Below, piece by piece: positions 40,455 to 51,766 of a stretch of 64,000 nucleotides of DNA. The DNA lies in contig OZ026556.1 in NCBI GenBank assembly GCA_964020155.1, forward strand, positions 3,856,001-3,920,000, read 5' to 3'. The notes beneath the pieces were generated by a model, which saw only the letters and a list, made by a program, of their open reading frames with translations, had not been told where the DNA came from and did not search any database. The position numbers and the translations under genes are program-made. The first letter of the stretch is position 1, and each line of letters starts with the position of its first letter. Origin of the DNA: Chondrilla cf. caribensis. Lineage: Eukaryota; Porifera; Demospongiae; Chondrillida; Chondrillidae.

Positions 40455-40714
40455 GGTGGGTGTGGATGTGAGTGGATGGTTGTTGTGAGTAATGACAGGA
40501 AGTAATGTCATATTGAAGCCTTGTCAGAGATGTGTTCATGACCTGATGTCATTGGACCTGGATCCTGGAGTGAGTTCTAACTTGATCACTCTCAGAGTCC
40601 AAAGGTTCATGCATTGAGTCTTCTGTGATGCTTCACAAGTAAAATGTCTTCACTAGAGACAAATGACTGCAGCATAGAGTGTGTATGTGTTTGTGTGTAT
40701 ATATATATGTGTGT

Positions 40715-40786
<72 letters not shown>

Positions 40787-40823
40787 ATGTGTGTGTTTGT
40801 GTGTGTGTGTGTGTGCGTGTGTG

Positions 40824-40855
<32 letters not shown>

Positions 40856-42638
40856 CTGAGTTGACTGTATATTTAAGTATTGTACATCCAATACATACGT
40901 ATTTATATTTTACCTTCAGGTGTTGTACCTATCACAGTAGCTACATACAAATGCACAGGTATGAGGTTCTCATTGAGTTGCACCTACGCATTGTTTCTCC
41001 TCTCTTTAAACAGAGAAAGTCATCACTGGTTCCAGAAATTTCTCCCTCAACGGAGTTCCTCTTAGTGTTCCTATACAGCATGGCAAAGACCTTGAGGGTA
41101 ATGGTGAGGTGAGTGAGGTTTGTGTGTCACTCCTCAAGTGAGCCAGAGGAGGGGGAAATGAGTAACCTTGTCCACCTTTACGTACATACATATGTACAGT
41201 ACATGTGTATGTATGTATGTACATATGTATTGTGTAGCATGTATACACACACTTTACTTTTGCTATGTCTGTGTCCACAATGATTTTGACTTGTGTAAGG
41301 TATTCAGACTCCACTGGTGCATGTAGTGTGAATGTGAGAGACACACACAGGTGTGACATTGAATACAAGTTAACGCGAGACACATTCCAACACGAAGCTC
41401 GTCGGGAGATTAGAGGGAGCTGGCCTCTATTTGTGACACACAGGGTGCAGAGGTATTTGGAGTAGTAGCTCAAATTGATCCCTGACTATGTAACACGGAG
41501 GAAGTCATGCATAGTAGGACAGTGTGCAGGAAGGTAGCAGGAGCACACCTCCTGTACTGGTCAATACAGAGCCCACATCAGTGCATGCTGATGTAAGAGT
41601 GGAATACTTTGTACCCACAGGGTTCCCTCTTCATCAGTCAGGGATATTTGGGTTGTGTGTGCAATATGTGGAGATCTTGGATTCTGTGTGTGTGGGAAGT
41701 GAGATGAACTCATTGAGGTTGAGCATTAGAAGGTCTTCTCCCAATCAGGGTACAAGTGACGTGTTCACTGGGTGACCACATGCATCTCCACAAGTCCTCT
41801 CAGCACATCGTTAGCTCAAATCATCCTGATTCATTGTAGTCCCCATTTTCTATAGTGTATTATGTACATATGTACGTAGTGTACATAAATTTGAATATTA
41901 CATTGTGTATTCTTGCATGTATGCAAGCATGTGTGTGCTTGTACACTATGGGTGGGTATGTGTGTGCTTGTACATAAGTTTGAATATTACATTGTGTATT
42001 CTTGCATGTGTGCAAGCATGTGTGTATGTGGGTATGTGTGTGCTTGTACACTCATGCATGCATGTGCAAATTCACCAATGCTAGTCCTTATATCCAACCT
42101 GTACCGTTGTTCTATATCCACATGCATGCATACATACGTAGACAATGAAGGATACACCATATATCATTGGAACAATGAGTGAGGACGGGTCAAGAGTGTA
42201 TGATTCTTTGCATATGGAGCAGCAGACCATTTCCTGTCCAGGAAATGGTGGTTGCCTGTCCCAGGCACAGGAAAGGCACTACGAAAACTCTGCAGTACAC
42301 TATGAGACCCAACCACACTATGAGACCCAACCCCATTATGAGACCCAACCCCATTATGAGACTCAACCCCATTTTACAACCCAACAGCCTTCCGATATAG
42401 ACGAAGACTATGAACAGCCTATACAGATATTAGTGACAAGATCCAGTAGTGGCATTTATGAGAGGCCTGTTGACAGTGAGGACACAGCGCTGAGCAATTC
42501 TGAGGAAGCGGCCAGGGGTTATGAGACTCCTCAATCTGCTCTTGAGGAGTATCACAGGTCAATGGAGGATATTGCATGCAATAGGAGAGATGACAGAGTA
42601 TATGAGGTGTGTGTGTGCGTGTGTGCGCGTGTGTGTGC

Positions 42639-42689
<51 letters not shown>

Positions 42690-44714
42690 TGTGTGCGTGT
42701 GCATGCGTGTGTGTGAGTGTGTGTGTGTGTGTGCGTGCACGTGTGTGTGGTGCCCTAGATGTTCAAGAATCCCATATGTGTATCTCTTGTCCTCAATTTG
42801 GTTCTCTACAGAGTCCAATGGAGTCTTTGGGGTGCACTGAAAAGGACAGCGAGGATGATGTGGCTCCTTGCGAACAGTTCTCAGCAACCCCAAGGCTGGA
42901 GGAAATCTCTGACGATGAAGACAAAGAGCAGATTTACTGGGAGCCCCCGGACACAGAGCAAGAGATCTATGAGACACTTCAACGCAAAAGATATAGTGTT
43001 ATCGCTGAGTCAGATGTGAAGTGAGCTAGGTGTTCGTGTGAACTATAACATTGACCGTGTGTACAAACATATAATGTCTCCTGTACTATTGGTGTGTGTG
43101 TGTCACACTCTATACAGTGTGCACTGTACTATTGGTGTGTGTGTGTCACACTCTATACAGTGTGCCCTTTACTTTTGCTGTGTGTGTGTGTCACACTCTA
43201 TACAGTGTGCTCTGTACTATTGGTGTGTGTGTATCACACTCTATACAGTGTGCCCTGTACTATTGGTGTGTGTATCACACTTTACATATAATATGCTTTG
43301 TGCCTACCGTAAGATCTGCTTATACTGCACATTAAACTATACTACCTGGGATCATCCTGAACTACATACAGTGCCTTGTTTGAATAATACGTATACTTAA
43401 TACGTATATAATATGTACATAATATTATGCACTTCATATACAGTACATATTCACACAGTATATAGGTACAGTATGTACAGGGATTGGTATCCCATTCATT
43501 TTAAAGATATGTTTCACTTCCAACTCAGGGTTATTTCAAAATTGGGTGAGGGTCACTTTGCTACTGTTTACTTTGGTGTTTGGAGAAGAAGGGGCATAGC
43601 AGTGCAAGTTGCTGTGAAGCGACTGAGGTCCAGAGGAGACAGCGAGCTCAGGGTGAAGTTCCTCCAAGAAGCTGCCACTACAGCTCAGTTCAGGCATCCC
43701 CACATTGTGACTGTCCTCGGTGTTGTGAACACGCTGAACCTCTCCAGCCCCTGTGTGAGTTGGCTTGTTGTACAGTGCTACTTGCTTAGTGAGTATCTTA
43801 ACTAGTACACACTCCTAGTTAGCACACACTTCTGGTTAATACACACTCCTGGTTAGTACACACTCCTGGTTAGTACACACTCATGGTTAGCACACACTCC
43901 TGGTTAACAGACACTTCTGGTTAATACACACTCCTGGTTAGCACACACTCCTGGTTAGTACACACTCCTGGTTAGTACACCCTCCTGGTTAGTACACACT
44001 CCTGGTTGGTACACACTCCTGGTTAGTACACCCTCCTGGTTAGTACACACTCCTGGTTAGCACACGCTCCTGGTTAGTACACACTCCTGGTTAGTACACA
44101 CTCCTGGTTAGTACACACTCCTGGTTAGTACACACTCATGGTTAGCACACACTCCTGGTTAACAGACACTTCTGGTTAATACACACTCCTGGTTAGCACA
44201 CACTCCTGGTTAGTACACACTCCTGGTTGGTACACACTCCTGGTTAGTACACACTCATGGTTAGCACACACTCCTGGTTAACAGACACTTCTGGTTAATA
44301 CACACTCCTGGTTAGTACACACTCCTGGTTGGTACACACTCCTGGTTAGTACACACTCATGGTTAGCACACACTCCTGGTTAACAGACACTTCTGGTTAA
44401 TACACACTCCTGGTTAGCACACACTCCTGGTTAGTACACACTCCTGGTTGGTACACACTCCTGGTTAGTACACACTCCTGGTTAGTACACACTCCTTGTT
44501 AGTACACACTTGTTGTATGACCCACCCCTGCAGGCTATTATCATGGAGTACATGCCAAATGGAGACCTCAAACAGTACTTGAAATCTCTCCGAGAAGAGT
44601 ATGTGTGTGCATCTGTGTACGTGTGTGTGTGTGTGTGTGTGTGTGTGCATGTGTGTGTGTGTGTGTGTGTGTGTGCATGTGTGTGTGTGTGTGTGTGTGT
44701 GTGCTGTGTGTGTG

Positions 44715-44771
<57 letters not shown>

Positions 44772-44800
44772 GTGTGTGCTGTGTGTGTGCTGTATGTGTG

Positions 44801-44835
<35 letters not shown>

Positions 44836-46845
44836 GATATAGATGTATATGTGTACAATATGTACATATGTACATATATGTACTGTGTATGTCCTTGTAC
44901 ACCTGTCCTTGTACTGCCTGTAGGATAGGCATGGGTACCAAGGATGCCGATAAAACCTCTCTTCAACTGTTGGAGTACTCACTGCAGATTGCTTCAGCAA
45001 TGAACTACCTCTCCAACAGGTCATACGTCCACAGGGACCTAGCTGCCAGGAATGTCCTTTTGGATGAGAAGTATGTATCAAAAGTGAGTACTGGGTACTG
45101 TGTGGGTTGTTGAAACTGGGTATAAAGGACAATCGTGGGACTCAGTGTGGTGGTTGTTGTATAGTTAACCTGCATATAAAGGACACTAGCTCAAGAGACC
45201 ATAGGTATAGAGTATCTATGATGGGACTCAGTGTGGTGGTTGTTGTATAGTTAACCTGCATATAAAGGACACTAGCTCAAGAGACCATAGGTATAGAGTA
45301 TCTATGATGGGACTCAGTGTGGTGGTTGTTGTATAGTTAACCTGCATATAAAGGACAATCGTGGGAATCAGTCTGGTGGTTGTGGTATAGTGATCCTACC
45401 ATCACATGCAGCCAGTGCAGTTACCTCACGTGCAAGTACATCTCTTACTGCAGATCGGTGATTTTGGTCTATCAAGACAGCTTGAGGAATCCGGTTACTA
45501 CAAATCCGAAGGAGGTAGAATACCTGTCAAATGGACAGCTCCTGAGGTACCGATGTGTATGAAAGTTGTGTAATAGTGAGGTGATGGGATGGTGAGGTTG
45601 TAGGTGATGTGGTGAGGGTATAGGTGATGTGGTGAGGGGTGTAGGTGATGTGGTGAGGGGTGTAGGTGATGTGGTGAGGGGTGTAGGTGATGTGGTGAGG
45701 GGTGTAGGTGATGGGATGGTGAGGGGTGTAGGTGATGGGATGGTGAGGGGTGTGGGTGATGTGGTGAGTGCTGACAATGTATTCGGTACATATATATGCA
45801 CGTGAAGTATGGGTGATACCCTTTACAGTGCAGTAATGGGGTCATTTCTGTTTCCATTCCCATTTTAGGCTTTGGGGTATAAAAAGTACACTCCAGCATC
45901 AGATGTTTGGAGCTATGGATGTCTCCTATATGAGATGTGGAGTCTGGGGGAAAATCCCTTACCCAAAATCAAAAAGGAAAATGTAAGTCAGCAAAAGTAT
46001 GTAACATGTGATATCTTACTTATCGTGTTTGTATGTACATATTTGTGTTTGCACATTAAATACGTATGCACATACTTATTTGTGTATGTATGTATGCGTC
46101 TTTATAATCTTATGATGCAATTTGGTTATACATGCACTAAATGAACTGCATGTGCATATGTACGTACATATAAACATGACTGTGTGATATATATATACAT
46201 ACATATGTATGTGAAGGTACATGTACTGTATGTACACAATTGTGACATACATTAATCCGTGTACATACATGTCTGTGTGACATGTCAGCTCTGACGCATG
46301 TACAGTGTATTATTTGAGCTCTCGCATTTGTGACAGGTGGTGCAAGAGCTAGTGAAAGGCTACAGATCACCACCTCCTCCAGGTTGTCCAAGAAAGATGT
46401 ACATACTCATGCTAAACTGCTGGTATGTTGGTCTCCCTTGGTATATGTATCTGTGTTGTATGCTCTTCATGTGGGAGTTTATTGACATTCAATATTCACA
46501 CACGTGCATCAGCAAACATGTATGAATAATGCACACACACACACAGGCAGACAGACAGACACACACACGCACGCACGCACGCACGCACACACTCACAAAC
46601 AAACTCAAACACATACACACAAACACACCCACACTTTCATACATAATACTCCACCTCATAGGCATTCCGATCCTGACAGCAGACCTCTGTTTAGTGATGT
46701 GTATTCCTTACTCGAGACAAAAGATATGTTAACTTGGGACGAGGCTGATATTCGCAGTGTACCAATGGAAGCCCTCAAGCTTGGAGGACCTCTTGGAGAT
46801 GGGAGTGAACTCTTCAAAGACATCCAATCCGTATATCATGAGTGA
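36699..46845 (+). CDS. RTK-C: receptor tyrosine kinase with HYETQP repeats (15 exons)
   Basis: Exons: 36699-36801, 37305-37940, 38602-38943, 40920-40958, 41014-41108, 41530-41592, 42142-42606, 42812-43020, 43529-43754, 44534-44598, 44924-45083, 45454-45546, 45869-45982, 46337-46422, 46662-46845 (2880 nt, 959 aa). It begins with a signal peptide ([16 protein letters not shown]). A shared-type ectodomain of ~210 aa follows ([29 protein letters not shown]), then a Ser/Thr stalk and TM at about 319-345. The inside is long (~300 aa) and includes four HYETQP copies (479-502) and many other tyrosines (YDSL, YEQP, YERP, YETP, IYWEP, IYETL). The kinase has GEGHF (657-661), VAVK Lys681, HRDLAARN (His784), GDFG (803) and VKWTAPE. 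The tail ends [20 protein letters not shown]. The three small exons 40920-41592 rest only on splice consensus and phase, so they are less sure. Confidence 0.82.
39155..39500. repeat. CCCCCATGTGTGTAACAGCC minisatellite in RTK-C
   Basis: About 14 degenerate units of 20-24 bp (poly-C followed by atgtgtgtaacagcc or cgtgtgtatcggcc) in the intron after the transmembrane exon. C-run lengths vary between units. Confidence 0.85.
40391..40855. repeat. Duplicated block with two (GT)n tracts in RTK-C
   Basis: GT tracts at 40391-40446 and 40717-40855 each follow a related sequence (gtgagttctaa...ttgatca...gagtccaaaggtt and a cacaaagtgtcttcactgga-like segment). The microsatellite and its flank were therefore duplicated together, roughly 280-300 bp apart. 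Confidence 0.7.
42295..42378 (+). repeat. 18-bp coding repeat (HYETQP) in RTK-C
   Basis: Four nearly identical 18-bp units (tatgagacccaaccccat type) plus a degenerate fifth encode H-Y-E-T-Q-P in the intracellular juxtamembrane part. Each adds one identical tyrosine context. Confidence 0.92.
42606..42748. repeat. (GT)n microsatellite starting at an RTK-C splice donor
   Basis: The donor GAG|GTGTGTGTGC of the exon ending at 42606 is itself the first unit of an interrupted GT tract of about 140 bp. Confidence 0.9.
43090..43290. repeat. About 40-bp minisatellite in RTK-C
   Basis: Five units of gtgtgtgtcacactctatac plus agtgtgccctgtactattg. They lie in the intron between the last juxtamembrane exon and the first kinase exon. 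Confidence 0.9.
43790..44515. repeat. 17-bp minisatellite in the intron after kinase exon 1 (RTK-C)
   Basis: About 42 units of 17 bp (ttagtacacactcctgg with gcacac, tcatgg and aacagacacttctgg variants) fill nearly all of the 779-bp intron. Variant order repeats in blocks, so it grew by multi-unit duplications. Confidence 0.95.
44614..44836. repeat. (GT)n microsatellite in RTK-C
   Basis: About 220 bp of GT with GCTGTGTGTGCTGT interruptions, starting about 16 bp after the donor of the second kinase exon. Confidence 0.95.
45137..45370. repeat. 86-bp tandem repeat in RTK-C
   Basis: Copies start at 45137, 45223 and 45309 (gggactcagtgtggtggttg...). The third is incomplete. Each contains the tatagagtatctatg core also seen in the RTK-B hairpin. 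Confidence 0.9.
45590..45770. repeat. 21-bp minisatellite in RTK-C
   Basis: About 8 units of ggtgatgtggtgaggggtgta in the intron between the DFG exon and the next exon. The minus-strand Pro/Ser/His-rich ORFs over it are artefacts. Confidence 0.9.
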
Positions 46846-47434
46846 CACTATATTATGCTATGCTGCACATTGTTTACATTAATTGTGAAAGTTTCAATTA
46901 ATTTTTATATTTCATTACAATTTTTTAGTTTTGTGCACAGTCTGTATATATGCACGTATTTATATATTTATACATGTACAGTGTGTAATGTGTTCTAACT
47001 GTACTGCCTACGGTATCAATAATAATATTATTATACGTAGTTGGTTTTGATGTGTGTGTATATATTTACCCATTTGTGTGGATTTGTAAAAGAATACTGA
47101 ATATTATAATTTTCATTCCAATATGGTTGTAGGGATGTATGTTAACAGTATATAATACGTATATATACGTGCCTTTCAAGGTACTTACTAACCAAGTTTG
47201 ACTGTATTAATAATATGTAACATTCATACATATATTACAATTATAGTAAGTAAAACTACTATAATACACAATTCAGTAATAATTAAAGACAACACGATGA
47301 CATAATAAATAGATACAATAATACATACTTACGATGTAATACAATAATAATTATTATTATGCACAAATTAATGCATACAAAATAATGACATTGACAGAAC
47401 GACATGGTATAATTGATTGCAGGCTCCAAGTACC
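46846..47434. other. Convergent 3' region between RTK-C and RTK-D
   Basis: 589 bp separate the stop codons of two tail-to-tail genes. The stretch is AT-rich, with several ATTATTATTA-type runs that could serve polyadenylation on either strand. I see no clear AATAAA assigned to one gene and no exon. Confidence 0.55.
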
Positions 47435-48044
47435 CTAAGCACAGTATACATGCTGAAGGTCCATGAACACCTGATTTCCATTGGGGAGTGGTCGGCCCAA
47501 CCTGAACGCGTTGAAGTCAATGCCGTTTTTGTCGCTCTCGTTCCACTCAAGCAGCCCCTTGTTGACTGAGTGGAGGAGGAGATAGATCTTGTCAAATGGA
47601 GGCCTCTTCGAATTGTTGGCATGCCTGGATGATGAGGAGCGATAACATTATACAGTGGAACCTCTTTATAAAGGACACATTGGGACCAGCTAATTTGTCC
47701 ACTGTAAAGAGGTTGTCCACTCTTTAGAGGTGAAAAATGTATTAACACTATAGGAAAGTTCATTTTCGGGGCCCAAGAAAGTGTCCTTTGTAGGGAGGTA
47801 ATTTCTATGGTGTCCTTTATTGGGAGAGTCCTTTAATAGAGGTTCCACTGTACTCACTGTATGTACTTCACATACGTACAGTTGGTCACATGGTGGTACT
47901 CTGTATGTACGTACATATATGTTCTCCATAATGTATGTACACTTCTATGTGAAGCAGAATGCATGCATGCTGGCACACAAGGATACAATGTACTAAACAC
48001 ACCCCAACCACAACCACATATGTATGTACATACAGTGCGTACAC

Positions 48045-48075
<31 letters not shown>

Positions 48076-48087
48076 TACAGACATACA

Positions 48088-48156
<69 letters not shown>

Positions 48157-48175
48157 CACACACACACACACACAG

Positions 48176-48255
<80 letters not shown>

Positions 48256-48276
48256 GCACACATGCACACATGTACG

Positions 48277-48371
<95 letters not shown>

Positions 48372-51300
48372 CTCACCAACATGCTATCATTAATCTGTAG
48401 AAGCTCTTAGTACATCCCGGTGGGGGAGGGTCACGATAGCCAAACATTAACTTTGGAAAAATCTAATACAAACAGTGCACATGTGGTTATGGGTGAACTA
48501 TCAGCAAATGTGCATACAGGGCTTATACTAGTACTGTACTTACAGGAAACAAGAAGTACAAGAATAGTAAAAGTGTGTAGTACATACAGGAAGCACAATA
48601 CTTATCCAAAGTATGAAAAGGTATATTGTACTTGTGGTACAGTATACAGTACATACAGGAAGTGTAGTACAGCTATTGCAAGCGAGATACAGTCAATTTT
48701 TTTCTATCAACCCCCACATTCTCCACCAACTTTGGGCACATAACAGGGAATTGGACAAATCTACCAAGCTCGATGATCTGCCACACTTCCCCTTCGTGAA
48801 CTGCAGTGGACTAACGTGAACCCACGATATACACAGGACATTACACTTAGCACACCTCCTGTATTGGCAGTCCCGAAAGTGGCTTCTCTCCCAGGCTCCA
48901 CATCTCATACAGCACACAGCCATAACTCCACACATCACTGGCTGTGGAGTACTTCTTGTAAGCCAATGCCTGCAAACACAAACACTCTGTCTTATGCACC
49001 AGCTATTCCGAGTGTATTCTGTGTGTATTTGTGTGCATATGGTCTCTACACACACAGTACATACATATGTGTACATAATTATGGTCTCTACATACAGTAC
49101 ATACATATGTGTACATATCTGTATGGCTGTGTGTGTGGGGGGGGGGGTGGTGTGGCATGTGTGTCTGCATGTGTGCATGCATGTACACTGTACACTGCAT
49201 GACGGTCAACTGAGAACTGACAAGAAGCATGAAAATGAAGTATAGTAACACAGTACCAGGATACGATATGTGCACACATACACAGTGCAGCACACACCTC
49301 AGGAGCCATCCATCGCAGGGGAACCAGTGCTTTTTTAGTCTGCTTGTAGTAACCACTCTCGGCTAATCTTCTTGACATGCCAAAGTCACCAATCTACATA
49401 TCACCAATATACATACATATATATATACACATGTATTCGCGTGCACAAGAAGGCAAAAGCTACAGTAAGTTACCAACACCTTGAGGATGTCCTCTACCAC
49501 ACTCAATGCTTACCTTACAAATGAAACTCGCATCCAGAAAGATGTTCCTGGCAGCCAGGTCTCTGTGCACAAATCCCTTGTTGCTGAGGTAGTTCATGCC
49601 AGAAGCAATCTGGAGGGAACTGTTTAGTATTTTGAGACAAAGCGTGTCTGTGTTGATTTTTCCTTGGTGCAGTCTGGTTGGAGGGGAACAGGTGGAATAA
49701 ATACATCAGTAAACACCTAAACAGTTTAATGGAAAACAATAACAAGAAATCAGTAAGCAAGTGAGACTATATGAAAACAACAAATCAGCAAGCAAGAGGA
49801 TCAACAGCAAACAAGTAAACAAGTGAACAACAACAATAATAACAAGCAAGTGGAGCAACGACAAACACAAACCCCTAGAATTGATCCAACTGCAGCCCAA
49901 TGTGACTTGTAAACACATTGAAGGATACACCAGGGCTGTACTTCTTACATCATCATGAAAAACTACGTACAACGAATATACTTTTCTTTCTTCACTCACC
50001 GATCTTTCAGATCCTTCAAATACTCCTTCAGATCTCCGTTTATTAGGAGCTCCAACAGAAGAGTCTATACAGTACAATAAAGAACAGTTTAGCAGTTATA
50101 CACTGAATGCTGTAGTGTACTCAAGATGGCTACACAAGTCATGCAACATGGTCTCTTCTACAGCTTCACACTTTGAATCATGGTTTGACACATTTGTACG
50201 TGCACTATACTACAGTACAGTACAATGTAATACAATACTACAATACGGAATAGTACAATACAGTACAGTAAAATACAATACAATACAATACAGTATGTAG
50301 TACAGTACAATGTAATACAATACAATACTACAATACAGTATAGTACAGTACAGTACAATATAATACAATACAGTACAATACAATGCAGTACAGTACAGTA
50401 CATGCTGCACACCTATGTAGAACAAGATTGCAGGTATAAACACACAAGCAGCACTCACAGGTCCGTATTTGGGGTCTTTGTGAATTCCAACAAATTTGAC
50501 CACATTACTGTGGTGGAATTGACCCATGATGGCTGCTTCTTGGAGGAAGTTCACCATCACATCCTCATAAGCATCACTTCTGAGTCTTTTGATGGCAACT
50601 TGCTGTGGGCCATTCGGAGACATCCATGTCCCCAAGTGGACAGTACTGAAGTTACCTTCTCCAAGCTGTTCTTCCATCCTGACACAGTGATGGAAGGAGA
50701 ATGACACCATTTTAACAACAATCAGAAACCAAGATATCAGCTCAACTGGTACATGTATGTAGCGTCATTACTGTCACACTTGGTCTGGCCAACATGCACT
50801 TGAGCTGATAGCCTCATTTATCCAACACTTCACAGTGAACTACCTTCACTGCGTTGTGGATAACGTACCCCCAGCTGGTTTGTACGACACCCGAGTTATC
50901 TGATGTATTCTCAAGAAACAAATATGGTAGGATAAACATTGCATAAATAAGGTACAGCATGTTATTCCCATAAGCACACAGCATAATGTTCATTGGTAGC
51001 TACATGTGTGCTTACTGTCACAGGTAAATGTAATTAATTTTCAATTAATTCTATAATCATTAATCAATAATAATTCCATATGTTGTCATATTTCTGTGGC
51101 TTCGTGGTGTACCTATTGAGACATAGTAGTCCACTGGACTACAGTCATCTCCAGGGTAAGACTGCATTATTGAGGTCCTACTCCCATTCAACAATGATCT
51201 ACTTGCATGAAACTCACTCATACTCCACAACATTGAAGCTGCGAGAACTTCTCACGATATCATCATACAGGTCGTCTTCGTTAGCTGGTGGTGGCTTGTA

Positions 51301-51670
51301 GGTTTCCTTTCCACTTGGAGCATTCTTCAGTATCGGCATGTCGTAGGTAGCATATGCGCTGCAAGTTTCCACAGCTCCTGTTCTGTTGGTAGTAAGGGGT
51401 ACCTAAGGACAAATACACAATACACAGTACCATCATACTACATGCGTCCTATACTTGTATTCAAAAGGTTAAAATGTATTTATACAATAAAAGTGCCTAT
51501 TGATTGTAAAATTTTTGTCTAGATGTATAGTAAAAAGTTAGTGCACACTTTGCTTATGTGTACTGACAGTTCCCTTGGATGGTAATCTTCAGCAAAACTG
51601 TCCTCTTTAGAAAACCTACATTCTAAACTGCATAATCGCATGTGTGTGAGTGTGCGTGTGTGTGTGTGTG

Positions 51671-51766
<96 letters not shown>

